Source: a virus
Reading direction: 5' to 3' (one strand)
Virus record (IMG/VR): IMGVR_UViG_3300037137_000983
Coordinates: 1 to 37,882 of that record
DNA length: 37,882 bases
Positions 28,777-37,139 of this stretch are shown in pieces. How positions within the stretch are numbered: the stretch's first letter is position 1; each line of letters starts with the position of its first letter. The notes beneath the pieces are model-generated. The model made no database searches and had not been told where the DNA came from. It worked only from the letters and a program-made list of their open reading frames with translations. The translations under genes and the position numbers were made by a program.

Positions 28777-29712
28777 CTAAACCACGAAGGTGTTGAGGTT
28801 GCCTGCGGGCCCCACTACACCATCGGCGCCAGTGCCACCTTTGACGCCCAAGGCCCCACCGGCTACCGAAGTCGTCCAGGTGCCCGAGGTAGTACGGTAG
28901 GCAAGGCCGACGAATCCACCACCACCACCTCCACCGCCACCTGTGTTACCAGCGGGGTCACCGTTGGCTCCAGCGCCACCGACAGCCTCTATGGAGCCCG
29001 CGCCTGTAACTACGGAAGCGAGAACAGCGACGAAGCCGCCACCTCCGCCGCCCCCACCCCCTTTCTTCGCGCCAGAGGTTTGACCGCCACCACCGCCACC
29101 ACCTGCCCCACCTTGGTAGGTGAAGACGGCGTTCTGGGCGTCTATGGTTCCGCCATTGAGAAGCCCAGCAAGCTCGGCGACCGTGTGTATGCCGAGCAGC
29201 GGTACAGTCCCGCCAGAAGTATCCAGGCTGCCCGCAGCACCAGCGGCTCCGTTCTGCCCCGCGCCTCCCGCACCGCCTGCGCCTCCCAGAGCGTTGTGGT
29301 AGAGCGCGGTGGCCGGGTCGCGGGTGTAACCGCCGCCCGCGCCTCCTGCACCGACCTGGCCAATACCACCAAGGGCGCCGATGTTGCTGGTAGTCCCGCC
29401 CACCTTGCGGTTGTACACGTCGTACACGGCACCAGGCCCAGCGCCACCACCAGAGGCCCCAGACCCGCCGGCGCTACCGCTAGATGCGATCTTGCCGGTG
29501 CCCGAGAGCGTCAGCGTGCCCTTTACGAATATGCGCCAACCCTTCGTCGTCAGCACCTTGCCGGTGTTGATCGTGAGGTTGTTGTAGTACATATCGCGAG
29601 CAAGGTTCGTGTCCGCAGCGATCACCACATCGCCGTCGGAACCGTCTCCGAAATAGGGGACGCCGATCACGGCCCCGTCCGCCCCCAAGAGTCCGTAGAC
29701 GTCGCCGGGCAC
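28777..29712 (-). CDS. glycine-rich tail-tip or receptor-binding-like protein
   Basis: A 311-aa protein. The first 65 residues (DGDVVIAADTNLARDMYYNNLTINTGKVLTTKGWRIFVKGTLTL, in parts) form a beta-rich lead-in typical of phage spike or fibre proteins. The rest is mostly glycine with runs such as GGAGGGGGGG between short Val/Ala strands, like polyglycine-rich adhesins on phage tails (gp38-type). Such proteins bind host surface receptors. The GTG start at 29712 follows a four-base gap after the previous gene. The match is by composition, not by a catalytic motif. Confidence 0.65.
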   Translation of the reverse strand: MPGDVYGLLGADGAVIGVPYFGDGSDGDVVIAADTNLARDMYYNNLTINTGKVLTTKGWRIFVKGTLTLSGTGKIASSGSAGGSGASGGGAGPGAVYDVYNRKVGGTTSNIGALGGIGQVGAGGAGGGYTRDPATALYHNALGGAGGAGGAGQNGAAGAAGSLDTSGGTVPLLGIHTVAELAGLLNGGTIDAQNAVFTYQGGAGGGGGGGQTSGAKKGGGGGGGGGFVAVLASVVTGAGSIEAVGGAGANGDPAGNTGGGGGGGGGFVGLAYRTTSGTWTTSVAGGALGVKGGTGADGVVGPAGNLNTFVV

Positions 29713-29716
29713 GACG

Positions 29717-30094
29717 CTACTTCTGCTCCGTGGCCCGCGTGGTCAGGCTCGCCGCCGCCGCGAAGCCGGCGATTGCCGTGAGTTGGACGAAGCAATTGGC
29801 TTCCACCGGGACGGGCTGCGTGATGACCACGCGGTCGGCCGCCGCTGCTGCTGTCGCCACCTTGATGAACGCGGCGGTCTTGGCGTCCTGCACCCAGAGC
29901 GTCCAGGTGAAGGTGCCGGCGGCGGCGTTGTTGGCCTCGACGTAGAAGGAGATGCTGTGCGCCTCGTCCTCGCCGTTCGGCGGGTTCCGCTGAAGCCGCA
30001 GCAAGCTGGCCGCGGCCGGCGGGGTCGTGTTCGGGGCCGCATCCGGCAACGCCCCGACGAGCACTGTGCGTTCGTGAGAGAACTCGACGGCCAT
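29717..30094 (-). CDS. virion-associated protein, N-domain paralogue
   Basis: A 125-aa beta-rich protein (HSISFYVEANNAAAGTFTWTLWVQD, then RVVITQPVPVEANCFVQLTAIAG). Its sequence runs parallel to the N-terminal half of the protein at 34862-35803: both have a PDA(A/D)PN start, a LRLQ/FKLQ-RNPP/RPP segment, YVE/YFSLEG strand, and a final strand plus LTTRATEQ/LRLTEQ. They are duplicated domains of a structural protein. Likely a tail-fibre or virion surface component. Confidence 0.6.
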   Translation of the reverse strand: MAVEFSHERTVLVGALPDAAPNTTPPAAASLLRLQRNPPNGEDEAHSISFYVEANNAAAGTFTWTLWVQDAKTAAFIKVATAAAAADRVVITQPVPVEANCFVQLTAIAGFAAAASLTTRATEQK

Positions 30095-30125
30095 AGATGC
30101 AGCCTATCTCAGCCTCGGCTGGCTG

Positions 30126-31064
30126 TCACTTCGCGGGTTGTGGCGGGCAGAACGTCATCGTGAGCACGGTGGTCGGCGTACAGGTGTGGAGCCCCACGCC
30201 ATCATCGTAGGCGTAGGCGTAGGCCGTCTTGTGACACATGCCATGGACCGCTCGGACGTACTTCGTCTGCGCCACCGGGCCAGCCTTGCACGCTCCAGGT
30301 GAGATGGGCGGCGTCGGGCAGCAGTACATCGCGGCGCGCGGATCGCTCGGAGGCTGAATGCCCTTGCCTCCGTACCCAACCTGCGTGAGCGCCTGACATG
30401 GGGAGTAGCAGCCGATGACCGCGCCACCCGCCCCGCGCACGTTGAGGTTGATGCTCTTGAACTCGGGGTACTTCCCGCCCGTCGAGAGGTCCTCGGCATC
30501 AGGGCACTGCCCTTGCCACAACTCGTTGCAGTTGACGGCCACGCAACCGGGTCCGCCGTTCGCACCGGGCTCGATGGAGTAGGGGACGGTGTAGCCCCCG
30601 ACCTCGCTCGCGTTCCACCACGTCGGTCCGTGCAACGTCTTGCCCTGTGGAGTCGTGCCGCACTGGGCTTCGGGCAGGTCGCAGCCCCATGTCGCTTCGA
30701 TCATCGAGTCGATGGGCGGCGTGCAACCAGCCGGAGGGCAAGGCGGCGATGACTGGCCTTCGGGGCAGTTCTGTCCGGTCGCATCGCAGCCGGTCTTCAC
30801 CCAGAAGCGCGTGGACGCGATCCCGGCCACCGGGATGTTGTAGGTCGTGCTCCCCTTCACAGGCAGCGCCGTGACGCTGGGGGTGCCCGCCGGCATCCCT
30901 TGCTGCTGAATCCAGATCGGGGATGCGCACTCGTTCTTGACGATGAGCAGTGGTCGCGTGGCCGGCGGAGGAGTCACCAGCGCCGGCTTGACGGGAGCCG
31001 GGCGCGGAGTCGGGTTCGGGCAACCACTGACGAAGCAAACGAGGAACAGCGCGAGGGTCTTCAA
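30126..31064 (-). CDS. thaumatin-like lipoprotein
   Basis: A 312-aa exported protein. A TTG start gives KTLALFLVCFVSGC, with a lipobox (VSGC, Cys15). A Pro-rich spacer follows. The rest follows the thaumatin fold: VKNECASPIWI, STRFWVKTGC, SMIEATW, TWWNASEVGGYTVPYSIEP, SPCQALTQ, YCC, and the signature CHKTAYAYAYDDG with MTFCP at the end. It has about 18 cysteines after the lipid Cys. Two of the acidic-cleft aspartates appear as Asn151 and Gly157. Thaumatin-like proteins bind beta-glucans or inhibit enzymes; here the target is unknown. The start matches the KTLA start of the gene before. Confidence 0.82.
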   Translation of the reverse strand: MKTLALFLVCFVSGCPNPTPRPAPVKPALVTPPPATRPLLIVKNECASPIWIQQQGMPAGTPSVTALPVKGSTTYNIPVAGIASTRFWVKTGCDATGQNCPEGQSSPPCPPAGCTPPIDSMIEATWGCDLPEAQCGTTPQGKTLHGPTWWNASEVGGYTVPYSIEPGANGGPGCVAVNCNELWQGQCPDAEDLSTGGKYPEFKSINLNVRGAGGAVIGCYSPCQALTQVGYGGKGIQPPSDPRAAMYCCPTPPISPGACKAGPVAQTKYVRAVHGMCHKTAYAYAYDDGVGLHTCTPTTVLTMTFCPPQPAK

Positions 31065-31074
31065 AGGGGGCTCC

Positions 31075-32199
31075 CTAGTAGGGCACGGCGATGAACCGCA
31101 GAGGGAACGACGATCCCCCCGTCGGCATGAACTGGCACCACGGGCTCGGGGTTGTTCCGGGAGCGTACTTACCCTCGACGGCGCCCTTGGTGTTGTCTCC
31201 GGTTGACCCGCTGGTGGCTGGGACCAGGAACACGCCGCCCACCGTGATGCCGGCGAGGGTCTTGACTGCGCCTCCCCACTGCCCGCCACGCGGGTTGAAC
31301 AGGAAGCCAAAGCTCTTGCCGTCGGTGGTCTGGACGCTGAAGTGCATCCGGTACTTGATCCCGAAGTTGCCTGTGAGCGTCTGCGTGCTCCCGTCGGTGG
31401 CGTCGGTTCCGACGGCGTTCGTATCGTTTGTGGTACCCCCAGCGAGGGGAAACTGCTGGATGCCCGCCGTGGTGTCGATGGTCCCCGCGAAGTCGTACAC
31501 CTTGTCGGCGTTCGGGAACGTGCCCCGGACGTGGCTGTCCCGCGCGGCGACGGCGAGCCCCGGGCACACGCTCGTAGGGCTGTCCCCCGTGTTCAACATG
31601 CAGATGTGAACCTCGTGCGACTGGGTGAAGCTGTAGTCCCAGATGCCGTGCAGGAGATTGCCGTTCGTCACGTTGGTCGTGTCGAACGTCGTGTCGAGAC
31701 GCTGGTAGCCGCCCGCCGCCACCGAGACGCCGGAGCCTGCGATCGCGTTGAGCCATCGCTGGAAGGCGAGCTTGCCCGCGTAAAGGAAGCTGGTCGTCGG
31801 ACCGGCCGTCCCGCCTTGCTGCACAGTCAGCGTACCCGCGGCGCTCCCGGTGTTCTTGATGACGACGGTGAACCGCTTGGTCGCTCCCGAGTTGTTGACG
31901 TGATAGACGAAGACCCGGTTGTAGTTGGTGCCGCTCGTCGCTGCGAGGGTCAGGTCGGCGTAGAGCTTGGCCTTGGCTGTCGGGCTCTCGGGGCTGTCGG
32001 AGAACACGAGATGGCCGCCGGCCCAGGTCTGGGTCATCCCGATCTCGGGGCAGTTGAGCGGGTTGACCCCCGACAGGCTGATCACGTCGGATTGGGTGGC
32101 GTTGCCGAGGTCCGTCGCCAGTTGCGCCGGGGTCGCGCAGGTCTGAGCTTGCGCGAGAGTCGTCCAGAGGAGGGCTACGAGAACAGCGAGGGTCTTCAT
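31075..32199 (-). CDS. secreted protein of unknown function, 374 aa
   Basis: MKTLAVLVALLWTTLAQA is a good signal peptide with cleavage before QTC. The mature part has LVFSDSPESPTAKAKLYADL, NRVFVYHVNNSGATKRFTVVIKNTGS, TAGPTTSFLYAGKLAFQRWL, and HEVHICMLNTGDSPTSVCPG. A pattern of FSDSPE, LY, YHVN, GP and GK occurs in some secreted bacterial proteins known to me, with no established function. The ATG at 32199 overlaps the stop of the upstream gene. It lies directly before the thaumatin-like gene. Confidence 0.7.
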   Translation of the reverse strand: MKTLAVLVALLWTTLAQAQTCATPAQLATDLGNATQSDVISLSGVNPLNCPEIGMTQTWAGGHLVFSDSPESPTAKAKLYADLTLAATSGTNYNRVFVYHVNNSGATKRFTVVIKNTGSAAGTLTVQQGGTAGPTTSFLYAGKLAFQRWLNAIAGSGVSVAAGGYQRLDTTFDTTNVTNGNLLHGIWDYSFTQSHEVHICMLNTGDSPTSVCPGLAVAARDSHVRGTFPNADKVYDFAGTIDTTAGIQQFPLAGGTTNDTNAVGTDATDGSTQTLTGNFGIKYRMHFSVQTTDGKSFGFLFNPRGGQWGGAVKTLAGITVGGVFLVPATSGSTGDNTKGAVEGKYAPGTTPSPWCQFMPTGGSSFPLRFIAVPY

Positions 32200-32930
32200 G
32201 CGGCGTACTCCAACAGTTGCAGGACGGCTCGGTTGATGGCTCCGGTAGCTCCGGGGACCACCTTGACGCGGACGTAGGTCTTCTCGGCCAACGGCACCCC
32301 GGACAGGCTGCGCGGGAAGAACTCCGCGCGACCCTGCGTGGCGACCCCAGGACCGAGGAGGCTGTAGAGATCCACCACCTGATCGATGAGATCGACGTCG
32401 TTGACCCGCGCCTGGCCGAACAACTTGAACACGGTGTCGAGGCTCGTGACCGCGGACCAGTCGAGCAGGTAGGCCACCCGGCCCGCGGGGACGTAGTGAT
32501 GGCAGAGGAAGGCGTCGGTTGCCCCCGCGCCCACTCCGCAAATCTCAGTGCCGCCGCCGGCTGTGGTCGTCTGGAGGGTGACCGCGCCGACCGCGAACGT
32601 GCCCTTGATAACCTCGAACTTCTCGATGAACCGGATGTCGGAGGCGACCGTGTTGACGCCAGTCACGCCGTTCAGCAGCACGTCCTCGGTCTTCAGGACG
32701 TAGGAGGAGGTGAGGTACGTGATCCGCACCGCCTTCGCGCCTGACCCGGCGGAGTTGGTGTCGCTCGCGCTCGTGGACTTGACGGACCGCTGGGCCTCGC
32801 TCGCCGGCTCCGTGTAGGTCCGTCCGCAGAGCAGCACCTCCGACGTTCCCGCCGACGTGAGGTTGCCCAGTCGTCGGATGAGCGCGACGGCCAACTCCGC
32901 CAGGTTCGCCCCGCCGTTCTCGTTGATCAC
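32196..32930 (-). CDS. virion or tail-fibre-associated protein, paralogue 2
   Basis: A 244-aa protein with AELAVALIRRLGNL, RTYTEPASEAQRSVKS, AVRITYLTSSY, ENVLLNG-type DVLLNGVTGVNTVASDIRFIEKFEV and a C-terminal beta-rich end. Its central block (YTE.AS.AQRSV, LNGVT.VNTVA.DI..IE..EV) is clearly the same as in the next gene upstream, so they are tandem paralogues. The GTG start overlaps the TGA above it. Structural role is inferred from position among virion genes. Confidence 0.65.
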   Translation of the reverse strand: MINENGGANLAELAVALIRRLGNLTSAGTSEVLLCGRTYTEPASEAQRSVKSTSASDTNSAGSGAKAVRITYLTSSYVLKTEDVLLNGVTGVNTVASDIRFIEKFEVIKGTFAVGAVTLQTTTAGGGTEICGVGAGATDAFLCHHYVPAGRVAYLLDWSAVTSLDTVFKLFGQARVNDVDLIDQVVDLYSLLGPGVATQGRAEFFPRSLSGVPLAEKTYVRVKVVPGATGAINRAVLQLLEYAA

Positions 32931-33790
32931 GTCGGCACCTCGATGAGCGAGAACGCGCTGCCCTGGATGGCGACGGTCGCAGTAGAGGGAGAGACATAGG
33001 ATCGAATGCGCGCCGGGCCGACGACAGGGATGGGCACGGAAAAATTGAACTGTTTGGTGGAGGACACACCCTGCACCTGCATGAACGGCGTGAGGTTCTT
33101 CTCCGCAGCGGCGGCGAGCGAGTAGTCCAGGCTCTTGAGCGTGAAGTTGGGCTCCTGCGCGGAGGCCGACATGCTGAAGTGATTGGCCTCGTAGATGAAC
33201 GCGGTGCGCCCGCTGGCAACGTAGTGCTGCGCGTAGTTGAGTCGTCGGCCGGCAGAGCTCGCCGCGAAGACCGCGATGCTGGCGACGGTGCCACCAGCGC
33301 CCGCCGCTGCCGCGAACAGGCTGATGACGCCCGCGTTCGTGCCTCCAGTGCCCGCCGTGCGGACTTCCAGGTCCTCGATGAGTGCGATGTCGGTGGCGAC
33401 GGTGTTGACCGGGGTGACCCCGTTGAGCGTGATGTTCTCGGTGAACGGGCCTGCGATCACGCCAGCGACCAGCGTGTAGTAGGTCAGCCGCACGGTCCGC
33501 GCCCCGGTGCCTGCCGCGGTATCCGCGGCATTGGCCGAGCTGACGCTGCGCTGTGCGCCTGACGCCTGCTCGGTGTAGGTCGTCGAGTTCACCGCCACCT
33601 CGGCGGTGATGACGGAGGTGGATACCGTGCCCCACAGCATCTTGTGGAGCGCGTTGGCGAGCTTGCCCGCCGCGATGGCGAACGCCAGGTCCGACGAGAT
33701 GGAAGACCCCGACCAGACGATGTTGCCGGGGCTCGCGCCTGCGGCGTCGTAGAGGATTCCTGCGGGTGAGATTTCGCCGAAGGCGCCCAT
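32927..33790 (-). CDS. virion or tail-fibre-associated protein, paralogue 1
   Basis: A 287-aa protein. It has SSDLAFAIAAGKLANALHK, YTEQASGAQRSVSSANAAD, TENITLNGVTPVNTVATDIALIEDLEV and a C-terminal beta-rich half (RIRSYVSPSTATVAIQGSAFSLIEV). It shares the central block with the gene that follows it, indicating duplication. Both gene boundaries overlap (TGATG with the 122-aa gene, GTGA with its paralogue). Likely part of the tail or a surface structure. Confidence 0.65.
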   Translation of the reverse strand: MGAFGEISPAGILYDAAGASPGNIVWSGSSISSDLAFAIAAGKLANALHKMLWGTVSTSVITAEVAVNSTTYTEQASGAQRSVSSANAADTAAGTGARTVRLTYYTLVAGVIAGPFTENITLNGVTPVNTVATDIALIEDLEVRTAGTGGTNAGVISLFAAAAGAGGTVASIAVFAASSAGRRLNYAQHYVASGRTAFIYEANHFSMSASAQEPNFTLKSLDYSLAAAAEKNLTPFMQVQGVSSTKQFNFSVPIPVVGPARIRSYVSPSTATVAIQGSAFSLIEVPT

Positions 33791-34158
33791 CAGACCACCG
33801 TCCTCACGCGAGAAGTCTCGAACACGCCGGAGTACGTCATGGTGTCGGTCACCGTGTAGAGGATCGTCACGCCGTCATCCTTGAAGACCTTGGTGACCTC
33901 GGTGGCCGGGGTCTGGTTCGCGTTGCGGGTGATGTCCAGCGACACGATCTTGGCTACCTTTGCCGCGCTCGTCCACCAGATGACCTCGGTGGGAAACGCC
34001 GTGCCCGTGATCTCGCGGAAGGCGTTGTTCAGCAGCGGACCCGCGATGTGCAGGTCCGCGTACCTCGCGGCGTCCTGCGCCCCGACGGGCAGAGGCAGCG
34101 TGCGAATCGCCAACCCTGCCGCGTCGAGAGGCCGCTCAAGCTCGAAGGAGGTTGCCAT
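33790..34158 (-). CDS. hypothetical virion-region protein, 122 aa
   Basis: A beta-rich small protein: DAAGLAIRTLPLPVG, EVIWWTSAAKVAKIVSLDITRNANQTPATEVTKVFKDDG (in parts) and TMTYSGVFETSRVRTVV. GAGGA close to the ATG at 34158 suggests a ribosome site. It sits between two structural genes. Probably a virion assembly or decoration protein. Confidence 0.6.
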   Translation of the reverse strand: MATSFELERPLDAAGLAIRTLPLPVGAQDAARYADLHIAGPLLNNAFREITGTAFPTEVIWWTSAAKVAKIVSLDITRNANQTPATEVTKVFKDDGVTILYTVTDTMTYSGVFETSRVRTVV

Positions 34159-34164
34159 GTCCTC

Positions 34165-34851
34165 TTACCCGATGGCGACTTCGTAGCCTCGGATGCGCTG
34201 CCGGTTCGGGGCGGCGGAGCCCTGCGACGTGATCTGCACGAGCCGCTGGCCGCCGGGGTTGGCGAACGCAGCACCCAGGTTCGTCTGCTGTTCGAACGCG
34301 GTGTTGGTGGTCGTGATGGTGGCGCGCACCGTGCCGCCTGCCGTGGCTCCGGGAGCGGTCGCACCCGTGTAGAGCCGAAAGGTGCCCGTGCCGGCGCTGA
34401 CGTTCACGAGCGCGGTCAGCCGGGCCTGGATGGTCCCCGCTCCGGCGTCGTCGAAGTTGATGTTCCACTCCGCGACGATCTCCTCGACGTTGCCTTGCTG
34501 GAGCAACTGGTCATCATCGGCCCAGGTGATCTTGTTCACCGCTGCGGCGTTGGTCGCCACGGTGATCGCGTTGCCCGCCTGGGAAAGTGTGATGCCCGTG
34601 CCGGAGACGAGTTGCACGTTGCCGAACAGGTTGGGGTTCGCGTCGGCGTTGACGGCGTGGACACCCTGATGGACGTGGTTGGCCGGAGCGGCCTTGAAGC
34701 TGGCCCCGGGGGCGGCCACTGCCGCCGGGTCCGCGGGAGCGGTGGCGTTGTCGGTCTTGGTGACATCATCGGCCGCCGTCGGATCTCCCAGGTTCTTCCC
34801 CTGGAAGGTGGCGAAGTCGAGTGTCCTTTGGAGTTCGTCAGCAACAGACAT
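34165..34851 (-). CDS. virion-associated protein, C-domain paralogue
   Basis: A 228-aa protein. The N-terminal part has TLDFATFQGKNLGDP and a HVHQGVHAVN segment, typical of fibre-like proteins. The C-terminal half (VEEIVAEWNINFDDAGAGTIQARLTALVNV, GGTVRATITTTNTAF, RLVQITSQGSAAPNRQRIRGYEVAIG) matches the C-terminal half of the protein at 34862-35803 (TIDFDALS, FALLTTTNPAYALP, KLARIRGYEL). AGAGGAG upstream of the ATG at 34851 gives a good start. Confidence 0.65.
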   Translation of the reverse strand: MSVADELQRTLDFATFQGKNLGDPTAADDVTKTDNATAPADPAAVAAPGASFKAAPANHVHQGVHAVNADANPNLFGNVQLVSGTGITLSQAGNAITVATNAAAVNKITWADDDQLLQQGNVEEIVAEWNINFDDAGAGTIQARLTALVNVSAGTGTFRLYTGATAPGATAGGTVRATITTTNTAFEQQTNLGAAFANPGGQRLVQITSQGSAAPNRQRIRGYEVAIG

Positions 34852-34861
34852 GGTGGCTCCT

Positions 34862-35803
34862 CTACGCGGAGAATATCAGTTCGTAGCCCCTAATACGGGC
34901 GAGTTTTCCGGCGATGGAGGCGCGGGCTGTCACCTTCACCAGTTGCTTCCCGACGGGCTTCGGTAGGATAGGCCCGACCACGCCGTCAGGCGGCAGCGCG
35001 TAGGCCGGGTTGGTCGTCGTGAGCAGCGCGAAGATCGTCCCGTCCGCCGTGTTGAAGGTGCCCCCCACGCGGACCCGGTAGTCGCCGGAGGCCCCTCCCG
35101 TCTGCTCGGTGAGAGCGGTGAGCCGACACCCGAGGCCGATGGAGGAGAGGGCGTCGAAGTCGATGGTGTGCTCGGCCACAACCTCCTCCGTCATGCCCAC
35201 CGTGTACTTCTGCCACTCGTTGTTCACCTGGATGGAGATCACACCGCAACCTCCGCTGGAAGGGTTCGTGACGAAGACGGGGATGGGCTCGCCGCTGGGG
35301 TCGCCCTGCACAGTGAGCAGGCCGCCGACGGGCAAGCCTGGCAGGCCGAAGCCCTCTACGACGCTGGAGGCGCCGCCACCCGCACCGCCGTAGCTGGCGT
35401 TGCTGTCGGTGCCCTGCTCGGTCAACCGCAGGTGGATGGTCGTGGCCGCGCCAGCATCGACAACCCCGATCAACTGGACGAACAGCCGCGCCTCCTGCAC
35501 GCCGGTCCCGACCAGCTTGACGCGATCTTGCGCGAGGACAGGGCCAGGCGTGACCGCAACCCAACGCATCCCGAGTTCATCCCACTCCCAGGTGCGAAAG
35601 GAGACGGCCGGAGCCGCGCCAGGAGCGCCGCCCTCCAGGGAGAAGTACAGCGCGTGGCTCACCGTCAGCGTGTTGCCGAACGGCGGACGCGACTGGAGCT
35701 TGAAGACCACCTCGTCGTCGGGCGACAAGCCCGAGACGTTCGGGTCGGCGTCCGGTACGAGCGGGAGCGGGAGGACGCGGTGGTATCGGTACTCGACGCT
35801 CAC
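34862..35803 (-). CDS. two-domain virion protein
   Basis: A 313-aa protein built from an N-domain like the protein at 29717 (RPPFGNTLTVSHALYFSLEG, KLVGTGVQEARLFVQLIGVVD) and a C-domain like the protein at 34165 (EWQKYTVGMTEEVVAEHTIDFD, FALLTTTNPAYA, GKLARIRGYELIF). A Gly/Ser hinge joins them. It starts with GTG at 35803. Such modular repeats are common in tail fibres. Role in the virion is inferred. Confidence 0.65.
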   Translation of the reverse strand: MSVEYRYHRVLPLPLVPDADPNVSGLSPDDEVVFKLQSRPPFGNTLTVSHALYFSLEGGAPGAAPAVSFRTWEWDELGMRWVAVTPGPVLAQDRVKLVGTGVQEARLFVQLIGVVDAGAATTIHLRLTEQGTDSNASYGGAGGGASSVVEGFGLPGLPVGGLLTVQGDPSGEPIPVFVTNPSSGGCGVISIQVNNEWQKYTVGMTEEVVAEHTIDFDALSSIGLGCRLTALTEQTGGASGDYRVRVGGTFNTADGTIFALLTTTNPAYALPPDGVVGPILPKPVGKQLVKVTARASIAGKLARIRGYELIFSA

Positions 35804-35821
35804 GAGCGAGAGCCTACCTCA

Positions 35822-36484
35822 TCAGGGGATCGGGAAGAACTTGGTCCGCAGCAGGCAGTCGAGAACTGCCCCTGTCGCTACGCCGTCGTTCTTGGCCTGC
35901 ACCTCGATGGTGTTGCCGACGATGGCGAACTGCACGTCCACGTTGACACCCGAACGCACCAGAACGGGAACAGCCGTCGTACCAAACTGCGTTGGCGGTG
36001 AGCCTCCTTGAAACAGCCCGTCAATCTCGAACATGCCGTAGGAGCCCGCGCCCCCTGCTGCCTGCATGAACAGCGACGCCTTGAGCTGGATGATGACGGA
36101 AGACGTGACCGGAACGTCCATGATGGTCGTCCACACACCGTCATCAGTTGGGTAACCTCGACGCCCGAGCCAGTGCCAAGTCTCCGTGTCGAGGTCGTGC
36201 TTGAGGACTAGGCCCCCCACCAGACCCGTGTCCTGATGAGGCTGCCCGCCGACAACGGTATCACCTGAAGGTTGCGACCCTTTACCAGCACCTCCGAGTA
36301 CCGCGTAGTTACCACCAGCGTTGTTCCCCGCTGCGGCATCACCAGCCGTAAAATTCATGTTGCCGCCAGCACCAGAAGTCGCCGGGTCAGTCTGGAACGT
36401 GCCCCCCGTCTTCTTGAACCGGAAGACGTCGATGTTTGACACCGTGAAGCCGTCAGCGTCGATCTCGTCGTTCCACTTGCGCAT
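35822..36484 (-). CDS. hypothetical virion-region protein, 220 aa
   Basis: A beta-rich protein with DAAAGNNAGGNYAVLGGAGKGSQ, then LKHDLDTETWHWLGRRGYPTDDGVWTTIMDVPV and SGVNVDVQFAIVGNTIEVQAKNDG. Gly and Asn repeats near the N-terminus suggest a fibre or shaft. Start at the ATG at 36484. No specific family identified. Confidence 0.6.
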   Translation of the reverse strand: MRKWNDEIDADGFTVSNIDVFRFKKTGGTFQTDPATSGAGGNMNFTAGDAAAGNNAGGNYAVLGGAGKGSQPSGDTVVGGQPHQDTGLVGGLVLKHDLDTETWHWLGRRGYPTDDGVWTTIMDVPVTSSVIIQLKASLFMQAAGGAGSYGMFEIDGLFQGGSPPTQFGTTAVPVLVRSGVNVDVQFAIVGNTIEVQAKNDGVATGAVLDCLLRTKFFPIP

Positions 36485-36488
36485 GGGC

Positions 36489-37127
36489 TTAGGCCACCTT
36501 CAGCGAGGCGTGGTCGAGTTCGGTGACCACCGCCGCTCCAGCGAAGTCGATGCTGTAGGCGGCGAGGCGCATGTCCGTGCTCACGGGGTAGTTGGCGTCC
36601 CCCGCGGTGTTCTTGACGATGATGACGTTGCCGTCGAGCTTGACGGTGATGATGGAGCCCCTGCGGGTCATCTCGAAGCGGTGGTAGACGCCGATGTCAA
36701 TGACGACCGTCGAGGGAACGATGGTCTTCGCGCCCCCTCCGTTTGAACTGTACTCCAAGGCCCAGTGCGTCCCGGGAGCGTCCTCGGTGATGACGACGTA
36801 ACGCGCGGTGCCCCCCGTGTATCCAGCCAGGGCGTTGAGCAGTCCGAAGTTGTGCGTCCGCACTCCCGCTGTCCCCGCTCCGAACTTGCCCTCAAAGCAG
36901 ACCAGCCAGTCAACGCCATCGTTCGGCACCTTGGGCATGGACGCCTTGTCCATGAGGATCGCCGTGGCTCCAGGGTTGCCCGCGTTGGTGATGACGATGT
37001 TCGCGCTGTGGCCCTCGATGGGCGTCTGAACAACCGTGCCTGCGCCGAGCACGTCGTACTTCGTCCAGTGCGCCGTGTAGTCGGCGTGGAAATCGTCGCT
37101 GTACTGCCCGTTGTCTGGCGATGACAT
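36489..37127 (-). CDS. concanavalin/LamG-like virion protein, 212 aa
   Basis: The sequence DDFHADYTAHWTKYDVLG, DWLVCFEGKFGAGTAG, YHRFEMTRRGSIITVKLDGNVIIVKN and RLAAYSIDFAGAAVVTELDHASLKVA is a jelly-roll pattern like LamG/concanavalin domains. Such domains on phage fibres bind carbohydrates. GGAAGGGG lies upstream of the ATG at 37127. Likely a tail or receptor-binding component. Confidence 0.6.
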   Translation of the reverse strand: MSSPDNGQYSDDFHADYTAHWTKYDVLGAGTVVQTPIEGHSANIVITNAGNPGATAILMDKASMPKVPNDGVDWLVCFEGKFGAGTAGVRTHNFGLLNALAGYTGGTARYVVITEDAPGTHWALEYSSNGGGAKTIVPSTVVIDIGVYHRFEMTRRGSIITVKLDGNVIIVKNTAGDANYPVSTDMRLAAYSIDFAGAAVVTELDHASLKVA

Positions 37128-37139
37128 GCTTGCCCCTTC

